Assembly (NCBI GenBank): GCA_900554385.1
Contig: USHE01000013.1
Span: forward strand, 1-18,976
DNA from: an uncultured bacterium
GTDB taxonomy: Bacteria; Cyanobacteriota; Vampirovibrionia; Gastranaerophilales; Gastranaerophilaceae
Direction: 5' to 3'
Length of the DNA stretch: 18,976 nucleotides
Below, piece after piece: positions 1-6,445 of the stretch. The translations under genes and the position numbers were made by a program. Each line of letters starts with the position of its first letter. Within the stretch, counting starts at the first letter, position 1. The notes beneath the pieces were generated by a model, which ran no database searches, was not told the DNA's origin, and saw only the letters and a program-made list of their open reading frames with translations.

Positions 1-121
1 TGTTACTATATGATTATTTTTATTATTTTTCTTTGTGTTTTGTTTTTTTTTACGCTGTGCGTTCTTCCTAAACACTTTTCAGAGAATGGATTACCTCCGT
101 TAATAATGTTCGAAAGCACAT

Positions 122-137
122 CGTGACAGTTGTCACG
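122..137. promoter_or_regulatory. Perfect inverted repeat upstream of the prepilin promoter, possible operator
   Basis: Two 7-base arms, CGTGACA (122-128) and TGTCACG (131-137), are exact reverse complements separated by two bases. The palindrome ends 23 bases before a TATAAT box, so it lies just upstream of where a -35 element would be. The short loop and perfect symmetry suit a dimeric DNA-binding regulator better than an RNA hairpin. No regulator is identified; the operator role is inference. Confidence 0.4.
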
Positions 138-160
138 GTGATTTTTTGCGTGCCATGAGT

Positions 161-166
161 TATAAT
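161..166 (+). promoter_or_regulatory. Consensus -10 box for the prepilin gene
   Basis: A perfect TATAAT lies at 161-166, about 29 bases before the chosen start codon. I see no good -35 hexamer 16-18 bases upstream, which would fit a promoter that depends on an activator at the nearby inverted repeat. Transcription would begin near 173, leaving a leader of about 20 bases that includes the GGAGG ribosome site at 185-189. The upstream in-frame ATG at 165 overlaps this box and so is not the start. Confidence 0.45.
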
Positions 167-194
167 GAAAAATAGTATGAAAACGGAGGATGAA

Positions 195-929
195 ATGATA
201 AATCAGCAAGAATTAAACGTTGAAAACTGTCATCCTGAACTTGTTTCAGGATCTTTTGGGTTTACTTTAGCAGAGGTTTTGATAACACTTGGTGTGATAG
301 GGATAGTTGCAGCTTTAACAATACCTAATTTAATTAACGGTTATCAAAAAAAAGTTGCAGTAACAAGATTAAAGGCATCTTATTCATTACTAACTCAAGC
401 TATAACTGCAGCAAAAGCGCAACACGGCGATATCATTAATTGGGAAAGAGATGCTAATAAAATCCTATTTGAATACATAGCACCAAATATCAAATCGGAA
501 AAATTTACCAATCATATGGATTACGACTACCAGCACGTTATGTGTAATAATAAACAAGCATACAAATTTCTTGACGGAGGCGGCATGGGGTCGCCATTCA
601 ATTCAATCTCACCGTCAATCAAATTAGCTAACGGTGTCTGCATTGCATTAAACAGAATAGATGATAGCAGCGCACTACAAAGTAACTTATTTATAGATAT
701 CAACGGACCAGACTCACCTAACATAAATGGGAAAGATTTATTTGTTTTTATTTTAAGATTTAACGAAGGGAAAATTATGCCGGAAGGATATAATTGGGCT
801 GCCAATAATGATATTACAAGCGCTAACTTAACCGGAAATTGCAACAAAAGTGCAAAATACGGGGGAACATTTTGTGCGACCGTAATCATGAAAGCCGGCT
901 GGGAAATGCCTAAGAATTATCCTTGGTAG
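195..929 (+). CDS. Type IV pilin-like / type II secretion pseudopilin-like prepilin
   Basis: A 244-aa prepilin. The leader of about 22 residues ends S-F-G and is followed by F-T-L-A-E-V-L-I, so prepilin peptidase should cut after Gly22. The mature protein then begins with Phe and has Glu at +5, followed by a hydrophobic helix (about residues 23-46) that packs the pilus core. The rest is a globular head with paired cysteines near the C-terminus and a Y-P-W ending, a pattern I associate with gut Melainabacteria pseudopilins. The start at 195 is chosen because GGAGG (185-189) lies five bases upstream. An in-frame ATG at 165 overlaps the -10 box. The leader contains C-H-P-E-L-V-S-G-S, encoded by a palindromic repeat. 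The gene stands alone, with no pilus assembly genes nearby, so its role (surface pilus, secretion or DNA uptake) cannot be told. Confidence 0.85.
   Translation: MINQQELNVENCHPELVSGSFGFTLAEVLITLGVIGIVAALTIPNLINGYQKKVAVTRLKASYSLLTQAITAAKAQHGDIINWERDANKILFEYIAPNIKSEKFTNHMDYDYQHVMCNNKQAYKFLDGGGMGSPFNSISPSIKLANGVCIALNRIDDSSALQSNLFIDINGPDSPNINGKDLFVFILRFNEGKIMPEGYNWAANNDITSANLTGNCNKSAKYGGTFCATVIMKAGWEMPKNYPW
232..252. repeat. Palindromic repeat-like element inside the prepilin leader
   Basis: ATCCTGAA (232-239) and TTCAGGAT (245-252) form a perfect 8-base inverted repeat around the loop CTTGT. Read in frame it gives H-P-E-L-V-S-G-S, placed just before the prepilin cleavage site. From general knowledge, a near-identical palindrome is dispersed in many copies in diverse bacterial genomes and often shows up as this peptide in predicted proteins. 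Only one copy is visible here, so calling it a dispersed element is inference. Confidence 0.6.
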
Positions 930-1038
930 TCTTAAAACAAAGTCAATTCTTCCTGCTTTTCAAAGATGTTTATTTTTTTCTAACTAATTATCCCGAAACA
1001 TACAAAAATTTGCTTTTTGTAAAAAATACATTAAAAAG

Positions 1039-1067
1039 TTGATGTGAAGTTGTCAAAAATGTAATAT
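1039..1067 (+). promoter_or_regulatory. Sigma-70-type promoter for the flagellar export operon
   Basis: TTGATG (1039-1044) and TAATAT (1062-1067) are separated by exactly 17 bases. Transcription would start near 1074, about 50 bases before the ATG at 1127. The TTG that could start a longer reading frame at 1067 overlaps the -10 box, which supports the downstream ATG. It does not look like a sigma-28 flagellar promoter. Confidence 0.45.
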
Positions 1068-1126
1068 TGTATCTGTGGGGAAAACTCAACTTTACCGGAC
1101 TTAATAAAGGGATTGTTAAAACCAAA

Positions 1127-2320
1127 ATGGAAAAATGTAAATCTACATCAGATAATCTATATGCTGAATACGATTGGTTTCAGAAACTTTTTCCGCTTGC
1201 TATGCAAAAATCAAGCGATGGATTTTTTTCGCCCGGTTTGAAATGCGAGTTGATGGGTGTCAGCAGAAATATTAACCTCCTGCAAACAAAAGAATCTTAT
1301 TTCGTTACAAAAGTTAGAATTGATAAGTTCTATGATATGTTCTTGAGAATTTCCGAGCAGGCGGTTGCACTGCTGTTAAATAGGGCACTCGGCAGACCGA
1401 ACAGAGCTTTCAATATTAATAAGCTTTCGGATTTGGAAGGTGAAATTATTACTGCATTTAATGATTATGTGTATCAAATAATTTTACAGTTTTTAGAACC
1501 GCCGCCTGTCGTTAATTTTAAGAGAACAAATTTTGATATGACCCATGTTACTTTTCTTATTAAAGATGAAGAAGAAAATGCCATGGGAAAATTTATTATA
1601 TCAGTTCCCGACGGAAGGTTGAAGCCGAACAAAATTGAGTGTAAATCTCTAAAGTTTGAAAATCAGGATTTTTATAAATGTCCTGTTAAAGTAAAAATTG
1701 AAATCGGTTCCACGAGATTTACCGTAAAGGACTTAAAAGGTTTAGAACCTGAAGATATAATTTTGTTGGAAAATAGTAACCTGCAAGTGTGGAAAGTTTT
1801 TTTGCAGGATTATACCAACAAAATGTTTATAGACCCTAATATGGAATTAGTTCATCCGCTGGATGATAACGGAGGAGAAGAAATGACTGAAGAACCAAAT
1901 AACTTATGGGATAGTATTGAAGTTGATATGTACGCAGAATTAGATCCCGTAAAAATTACTCTCGGTGATTTGAAAAAGATTGAAGAAGGGCTTGTTGTTG
2001 ACGTGGCTGCATTGTACGATAATAAAGTTACACTTCGTGTTGAAAACAAGGTTATCGGTCATGGTGAACTTGTTATTATAAATGACAGATATGGTGTGAA
2101 AGTTAGCGATATTGTTCAAAAAGGTGCAGATGAAGTTGAAGAACAAATTGCTCCGCAGGCTCAGGGCGTTCCTGCTCAGCCCGCAGCACCGAAGGCGGAA
2201 ATTGAATACGATAACAGTCCAGCTCCGGAAGGACCTCCGATGGCTGATGCAAATGCCGGAGGAGATGATGAGGAGGAGTTCGATTATAGTGACTTTGAAC
2301 TGGAAGACGATGATATCTAA
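1127..2320 (+). CDS. Flagellar C-ring protein with two SpoA domains (FliN/FliY/SctQ-like)
   Basis: A 397-aa soluble protein. Residues 55-125 (R-I-D-K-F and L-G-R-P, then a helical stretch) resemble the FliM/CheC-type middle domain. A first SpoA-like domain lies at about 186-245 and a second, clearer one at about 265-330 (the segment around D-M-Y-A-E-L-D-P-V-K-I-T-L-G). The tail (340-397) is Ala/Pro-rich and then strongly acidic, ending E-D-D-D-I. SpoA domains build the flagellar switch or C-ring and the cytoplasmic sorting platform of type III export. Two SpoA domains in one chain is the SctQ or FliM-FliN-fusion plan, yet fliO and fliPQR follow, so a flagellar role is likely. The start is the first ATG in frame; the longer TTG start at 1067 lies in the promoter. 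An A-A-A-G-G-G sequence about 15 bases upstream is a weak ribosome site. It is first in the operon. Confidence 0.75.
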   Translation: MEKCKSTSDNLYAEYDWFQKLFPLAMQKSSDGFFSPGLKCELMGVSRNINLLQTKESYFVTKVRIDKFYDMFLRISEQAVALLLNRALGRPNRAFNINKLSDLEGEIITAFNDYVYQIILQFLEPPPVVNFKRTNFDMTHVTFLIKDEEENAMGKFIISVPDGRLKPNKIECKSLKFENQDFYKCPVKVKIEIGSTRFTVKDLKGLEPEDIILLENSNLQVWKVFLQDYTNKMFIDPNMELVHPLDDNGGEEMTEEPNNLWDSIEVDMYAELDPVKITLGDLKKIEEGLVVDVAALYDNKVTLRVENKVIGHGELVIINDRYGVKVSDIVQKGADEVEEQIAPQAQGVPAQPAAPKAEIEYDNSPAPEGPPMADANAGGDDEEEFDYSDFELEDDDI

Positions 2321-2345
2321 TTAAAAAATAAGAATAGAGGGGATT

Positions 2346-2738
2346 ATGGGAGGATACTTAGTTAATTTCGCAGTTTATACAATGGCTATGATTGGGTTAA
2401 TATTCTTTGCCCTCATGCTTTATATAAAATTTGCTATCGGAGGGGATTGCTCTAAAAAATCCGGTTTTTTAGGTGTGGAAGAATCTATCTCTATTGCACC
2501 ACGTAAAAATCTGTATGTGGTAAGAGCCGGGAATGAACGCTTTTTGATTGCAGGTGATGTCGACAAAACTACGCTTATTTCCAAACTCGAAGATAAGACT
2601 GTAACACATATTTCCAATTCACATTTTAAGCATTCGGAAGTTTCTTCTGAAGGTATAGATGATTTGCCGGTAATTTCGGCATTCTCAAATAAAAGCAGCA
2701 CTGTTTTACACGATATGGTTAGAAAAATTAACAACTAA
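2346..2738 (+). CDS. fliO: Flagellar biosynthesis protein FliO
   Basis: A 130-aa protein with one N-terminal membrane helix (about residues 6-31) followed by a small cytoplasmic domain. It contains the FliO-like stretch I-A-P-R-K-N-L-Y-V-V-R-A-G-N-E-R-F-L-I-A-G (50-70), then D-V-D-K-T-T-L-I-S-K-L. FliO is a short, poorly conserved scaffold that helps assemble the FliP ring of the flagellar export gate, and it is absent from virulence type III injectisomes. The gene sits between the C-ring gene and fliP, the usual FliO position, and starts behind AGAGGGG. Sequence similarity alone is modest; position and architecture make the call firm. Confidence 0.8.
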   Translation: MGGYLVNFAVYTMAMIGLIFFALMLYIKFAIGGDCSKKSGFLGVEESISIAPRKNLYVVRAGNERFLIAGDVDKTTLISKLEDKTVTHISNSHFKHSEVSSEGIDDLPVISAFSNKSSTVLHDMVRKINN

Positions 2739-2752
2739 GGAAGTATATAATA

Positions 2753-3394
2753 ATGCAAAATGTTTTAACTGATATAAATCCGGTATTACAAATATTAATA
2801 GTGATGTCACTATTCTCGTTGCTGCCTTTGGTATTTTGCTGTATGACGAGTTTTTTAAGATTCGTAATTGTCTTTTCAATGCTGAAAACAGCAATGGGTA
2901 CTCAGCAAGTTCCACCGTCAATTGTTATTATCGGATTATCTATGATTTTGACTTTTTATACTATGGGAGGAACTTTCCAGAAAATGTATGATTTGGGAAG
3001 TGTTCCATATCAAAAAAATCAAAATATTATTGCTGCAGTAGATGAAGGTTCAAAGCCTTTGAAAGAATTTATGATGAAGCAGACAAGGGAGTCTGATTTG
3101 GCATTTTTTATTGAACTTTCAAAGAAAAGACCGCCGGCTTCACCTGATGAAATAACAATATGGGAGGTAGCTCCGGCTTATATTATCAGTGAACTTAAAA
3201 CCGCTTTTGAGATAGGGTTTGTGATATTTGTACCGTTTATCGTTCTTGACCTTGTTGTTGCAAATATTCTGCTGGCACTTGGTATGTTTATGTTGTCGCC
3301 GACCATTATTTCTTTGCCGTTTAAATTGCTGATATTTATTGCGGTTGACGGCTGGGCATTAATAGTTCAGGGTTTGGTTACAAGTTACAATTAA
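2753..3394 (+). CDS. fliP: Flagellar export gate protein FliP
   Basis: A 213-aa membrane protein of the FliP/SctR family, which forms the core pore of the flagellar type III export gate with FliQ and FliR. Family marks are the T-S-F-L-R-F-V-I-V-F-S block followed by M-G-T-Q-Q-V-P-P (residues 32-55), the signature P-A-Y-I-I-S-E-L-K-T-A-F-E-I-G-F around 143-158, and the terminal S-L-P-F-K-L-L-I-F and D-G-W block. At least four hydrophobic segments are visible. It lacks the long cleavable leader of some FliP proteins, and its length is at the short end of the family. AAGGAAG precedes the ATG. It lies 14 bases after fliO and 19 before fliQ, so the genes are co-transcribed. Confidence 0.95.
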   Translation: MQNVLTDINPVLQILIVMSLFSLLPLVFCCMTSFLRFVIVFSMLKTAMGTQQVPPSIVIIGLSMILTFYTMGGTFQKMYDLGSVPYQKNQNIIAAVDEGSKPLKEFMMKQTRESDLAFFIELSKKRPPASPDEITIWEVAPAYIISELKTAFEIGFVIFVPFIVLDLVVANILLALGMFMLSPTIISLPFKLLIFIAVDGWALIVQGLVTSYN

Positions 3395-3413
3395 GAGTTA
3401 TTGAGAGGTTACT

Positions 3414-3905
3414 ATGATAGAAGTTTTAGCTGAATATTTAGCAAGAGGATTTTTGGTAATGCTGACTATTTCAATGCCTTGTGTATTAGTTGCGGCAGGT
3501 GTCGGTCTTGTCATAGGTATTTTGCAGGCGGTAACACAGGTTCAGGAACAAACTATTGCTGCGGCTCCGAAAATTCTTGCGGTTTTTCTTGTAATAGTTA
3601 TAGGCGGGTTTGGGTTTATCAGAATTTTGACTAACTTTTTTACTGATGGCATGAACTTGGCATTTCAGGTGCTTCCGAAAAATGATAATTATGTTCTATC
3701 TGCAGATTATTATAGATACACTTCTCCTTACGGCAATCTTGCACCCGATAAATTCAGAAATCAGCAAAATATAGATCATATTATGAAAAATCCAGGCAAA
3801 ATTCCTTTTATTCGTAATGAAGAAAGAATTAAGGACATACCTTCTAACAGAACTCCAAATCCAAGACCTGATTTGGTTGAAACAAGGAAAATCTTAGGAA
3901 ATTAG
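3414..3905 (+). CDS. fliQ: Flagellar export gate protein FliQ with a C-terminal extension
   Basis: Residues 1-88 are a standard FliQ: two membrane helices (about 12-38 and 52-75) joined by the hallmark G-I-L-Q-A-V-T-Q-V-Q-E-Q-T (35-47) and A-P-K. FliQ subunits wrap the FliP/FliR pore in the export gate. FliQ is normally about 85-95 aa, but this one is 163 aa. The extra 75 residues are hydrophilic, rich in Asn, Pro, Arg and Tyr, with no membrane helix and no domain I recognise. The extension is in frame with no stop or frameshift, and fliR starts one base after its stop codon, so it belongs to the gene. An overlooked separate gene inside it is unlikely. Confidence 0.93.
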   Translation: MIEVLAEYLARGFLVMLTISMPCVLVAAGVGLVIGILQAVTQVQEQTIAAAPKILAVFLVIVIGGFGFIRILTNFFTDGMNLAFQVLPKNDNYVLSADYYRYTSPYGNLAPDKFRNQQNIDHIMKNPGKIPFIRNEERIKDIPSNRTPNPRPDLVETRKILGN

Positions 3906-3906
3906 T

Positions 3907-4686
3907 ATGGAGCAAATTCTAGCAGAAATAGTTAAATTATTTCCACAGCTAAATATCGCGCTTTTGTCCGGTATTTATGTTTTTGCGAGAATGCTCGGTT
4001 TTTTCAGATTTGCACCTGTTTTTAACAGAAAAGAAGTTCCGGGCATGGTGAAAATTTCGCTTGCTCTTTTGATGACAATCTGCATAACTTCGTTGATAAA
4101 GCCTCCAGCTATGGGAACGGAAGATTCTATGCTGTTATCAATAATTTTAAATTTTGCTGTAGGTGCAATGATTGGTTATATGGCGCAGCTTATTTTGCTG
4201 GCAATTGATGCCGGTGCTGATATGATTAACATGCAGATGGGATTGTCTTCCGCAATGGTTTTAGATCCTACAACCTCAAGTCAGGTTTCTATTTTGACAA
4301 AAATTATTTCCCTTTTAGGGGTTTTGATTTTTATTCATCTCGGTGGAATTTATTGGTTAATTAAAGCGTTTATGAGAAGTTTTGAAATATTCCCGATTTT
4401 TGCGACAACAGTTCCGCTTGCAAAGATTGTAAATATGGATTACTTAATTAAAATGACGTCTAATGTTTTGTATATGGGGCTGCAAATCGCCTCTCCTGTC
4501 TTGCTTGCAACTCTCGGACAGGATATTATTCTAGGGGTAATCTCTAAAACCGCTCCGCAGGTAAACGTGTTCCAGCTTAGTTTCCTGTTTAAACCTGTTT
4601 TTGGTGCCGCAATTATGGTGTGGATTTTACCTATGTTATTAAATGTTATTACCGATTACTTTTTGTCTTATGCAAATATTTTTTAA
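3907..4686 (+). CDS. fliR: Flagellar export gate protein FliR
   Basis: A 259-aa multi-span membrane protein of the FliR/SctT family, which caps the FliP/FliQ assembly in the export gate. The N-terminal block R-M-L-G-F-F-R-F-A-P-V-F (28-39) and the following V-P-G-M-V-K-I-S-L-A-L are typical, as are the hydrophobic segments spread through the chain. Length is normal. Its ATG lies one base after the fliQ stop codon, a spacing typical of translational coupling. It is the last flagellar gene here; flhB and flhA, which often follow fliR, are absent from this place. Confidence 0.93.
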   Translation: MEQILAEIVKLFPQLNIALLSGIYVFARMLGFFRFAPVFNRKEVPGMVKISLALLMTICITSLIKPPAMGTEDSMLLSIILNFAVGAMIGYMAQLILLAIDAGADMINMQMGLSSAMVLDPTTSSQVSILTKIISLLGVLIFIHLGGIYWLIKAFMRSFEIFPIFATTVPLAKIVNMDYLIKMTSNVLYMGLQIASPVLLATLGQDIILGVISKTAPQVNVFQLSFLFKPVFGAAIMVWILPMLLNVITDYFLSYANIF

Positions 4687-4711
4687 AATGTTTTTATACT
4701 AAGATATAAAT

Positions 4712-5797
4712 ATGGTTAAAAATGCATATATTCATATCCCATTTTGTAAATCAAAGTGTAAATACTGCTCATTTGTATCCTATCCAGCTTTGGAATTAAA
4801 AGAGCAGTACCTTGATGCGCTGGAAAAAGAGATTAAATGTTTTTACGAAAAGGAATTTTTGAATACTCTTTACATAGGCGGTGGAACTCCTTCTGTATTA
4901 AATGTTTTAGAGATAGAAAAAATAATAGAGAATTTTAACTTCGAACAAAATACGGAAATTACGGTAGAACTTAATCCCGAAACTTTGACTGTTGAATATT
5001 TTCAAGGATTGAGAGAATGTTGCGTTAATCGTATAAGTCTTGGGTGCCAGACTTTTGATGATAAAATTTTAAAAATTATCGGTCGACGGCATAATGCTTC
5101 TCAAGTTATAAACGCTGTGACGTATGCTCAGCAAGCAGGGTTTGAGAATATAAGTCTTGATTTTATATACGGGCTGCCAGCCCAAACAATTCAAGGGTTT
5201 ATGGATGATTTACAAAAGGCTGTGCCTCTCGGTGTAAAGCATATTTCTTTATATGGATTAAAAATTGACGAGGGGTGTTGGTTTTATGATAATTGCCCGT
5301 CACAGCTTCCTGATAATGATGTTCAGGCTGATATGTATTTGAAAGCAATAGAAACTTTGACAGATGCAGGTTATGAACATTATGAGATAAGTAATTTCGC
5401 AAAATCAGGATTTCAATCACGTCACAATCTTAATTATTGGGATAATAATACTTATTACGGTTTTGGTATTGCTGCTCACGGTTACAAGGATGGCGTTAGA
5501 TATTCAAATTATGAGGATTTTGAAAGCTATTTTAAATCTCCTAATATTCATAATTTGACACATAGAGTTTCGCGTGAAGAACAATTGGAAGAAGAGATTT
5601 TTCTCGGTTTTAGGAAAATGTCAGGAATTAATATTGAGAATATAAATAAAGAGTTCAATATAGATTTTGAGGTAAAGTATAGAAAAATTCTGCAAAAATA
5701 TACGGCAACAAACCATTTAATAAAAACCGGAACAGGTTATAAATTATCGGAAGAAGGTATTCTTGTGAGTAACGTTATTCTTGCAGATTTTATATAA
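4712..5797 (+). CDS. hemW: Radical SAM heme chaperone HemW
   Basis: A 361-aa radical SAM protein. The iron-sulfur cluster motif C-K-S-K-C-K-Y-C (Cys12, Cys16, Cys19) follows Y-I-H-I-P-F, and G-G-G-T-P-S (56-61), V-E-L-N-P-E-T-L (85-92), R-H-N-L-N-Y-W and a C-terminal HemN_C-like domain (about 290-355) complete the family pattern. HemW binds heme and helps deliver it to membrane cytochromes; such proteins are often mislabelled as coproporphyrinogen dehydrogenase HemN. The cluster motif with a following Ser-Phe and the short length favour HemW over HemN. The gene lies 25 bases after fliR with only a weak ribosome site. A TATACT at 4695-4700 might supply its own promoter. A strong terminator overlaps its stop codon. 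Confidence 0.9.
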   Translation: MVKNAYIHIPFCKSKCKYCSFVSYPALELKEQYLDALEKEIKCFYEKEFLNTLYIGGGTPSVLNVLEIEKIIENFNFEQNTEITVELNPETLTVEYFQGLRECCVNRISLGCQTFDDKILKIIGRRHNASQVINAVTYAQQAGFENISLDFIYGLPAQTIQGFMDDLQKAVPLGVKHISLYGLKIDEGCWFYDNCPSQLPDNDVQADMYLKAIETLTDAGYEHYEISNFAKSGFQSRHNLNYWDNNTYYGFGIAAHGYKDGVRYSNYEDFESYFKSPNIHNLTHRVSREEQLEEEIFLGFRKMSGINIENINKEFNIDFEVKYRKILQKYTATNHLIKTGTGYKLSEEGILVSNVILADFI

Positions 5798-5829
5798 AAA
5801 AGACCTCCTTATATTTGGAGGTCTTTTTT
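5796..5829. terminator. Bidirectional intrinsic terminator between hemW and the convergent small gene
   Basis: The GACCTCC arm (5802-5808) pairs with GGAGGTC (5817-5823) around an 8-base loop (5809-5816), and flanking A and T runs extend the stem. The T run serves hemW and the A run, read on the other strand, serves the minus-strand gene ending at 5843. The A run includes the last two bases of the hemW stop codon. Confidence 0.92.
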
Positions 5830-5842
5830 TGTTTAATTATTT

Positions 5843-6277
5843 TTAAGATGCGCTATTTGCTGCATCTTTTGCGGCATCTGCGGTTTTATCAGCAGCCTTA
5901 GCTCCTTTTTTGCCGAAAAGTCCCATTAACGGGTCAATCATTTTTGTGCCAATCCATTCACCTGCTTCAGCCAGCATACTTTCTGCCTTTGCCATGAAAC
6001 CTTTTGCATTTTTTTCAACCTTTAGGATATTAGCTCTTGATAATCCGAACAATGCCAGTCCTGCAACAACAACAGCTGCAATAGTTCCACCGATTATTTT
6101 ACCTGCTTTTCCGCCTTTTTTTTCTTTTTCTGCAGCTTTTGGCGCGGATTCAAAACTATCCGGTTTTGCAGTTTCTGCCGGTTTTTGAGTATATTGACCT
6201 TCGCTTGCAATCAGGTTGTTCCATTCCGAGGATGTAACATCCCCTCTAAAACTTACGTTTGCGACTGGATTTATCAT
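5843..6277 (-). CDS. Small single-span membrane protein of unknown function
   Basis: A 144-aa protein I cannot assign. In order it has a short N-terminal motif I-N-P-V-A-N-V-S-F-R-G-D (2-13), a polar Ser/Thr/Glu/Lys-rich stretch, a K-K-G-G-K-A-G-K basic-glycine run, one membrane helix (about 61-80), a helical segment with M-A-K-A-E-S-M-L-A-E-A (95-105), and an Ala/Lys/Asp-rich tail. No signal peptide is seen. The ribosome site GGAGG lies seven bases before the ATG on the minus strand, so the start is secure. It is transcribed away from the large gene at 6446 and ends at the shared terminator. I recall similar N-terminal V-S-F-R-G / I-S-F-K-G motifs in other Gastranaerophilales proteins, but this is not verified. 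Confidence 0.75.
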   Translation of the reverse strand: MINPVANVSFRGDVTSSEWNNLIASEGQYTQKPAETAKPDSFESAPKAAEKEKKGGKAGKIIGGTIAAVVVAGLALFGLSRANILKVEKNAKGFMAKAESMLAEAGEWIGTKMIDPLMGLFGKKGAKAADKTADAAKDAANSAS

Positions 6278-6360
6278 GAGTTAACCTCCTTTATAACTAC
6301 ACACTTTTAGTACCATTATTAAAACGACTGATAGAATAATTTTGACGCAAATTTGATTAT

Positions 6361-6390
6361 TTTACAATATTATTTACAAATATTTACAAA
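6361..6390 (+). repeat. Spaced TTTACAA repeats in the divergent intergenic region
   Basis: The 10-base unit TATTTACAAA occurs twice in direct tandem (6371-6380 and 6381-6390), and a third TTTACAA lies at 6361-6367. The repeats sit in the 168-base gap between the divergent small gene and the 1014-aa gene, about 60 bases upstream of the latter's start. Spacing of 10-12 bases puts the units on one face of the helix, as in binding sites for tandem regulator dimers. A TTGACG hexamer at 6342-6347, with CAATAT 17 bases downstream, could be a promoter overlapping the first repeat. Function is inferred. Confidence 0.4.
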
Positions 6391-6445
6391 AGTTTTGGAA
6401 TATTTTTAAACTATGTGTAATCTCTATTATTAGGAGGAATAATAA

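Noticed and set aside
6..209. 67-codon reading frame on the minus strand at the left edge
   Set aside because: It runs through the prepilin promoter and palindrome, has no ribosome site at its start, and its composition is low-complexity Lys/Asn/Ile from AT-rich DNA.
1001..1021. Inverted repeat TACAAAAA/TTTTTGTA after the prepilin gene
   Set aside because: The stem is nearly all A-T pairs and no T run follows, so it is not a convincing terminator; such repeats are expected by chance in AT-rich sequence.
1067..1126. TTG start giving a 20-residue longer C-ring protein
   Set aside because: The TTG overlaps the -10 box, lacks a ribosome site, and the first in-frame ATG at 1127 gives a normal N-terminus.
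1127..4686. Virulence type III secretion (injectisome) identity for the export genes
   Set aside because: FliO is present and has no injectisome counterpart, and FliP/Q/R match flagellar motifs. Only the double-SpoA protein hints at SctQ.
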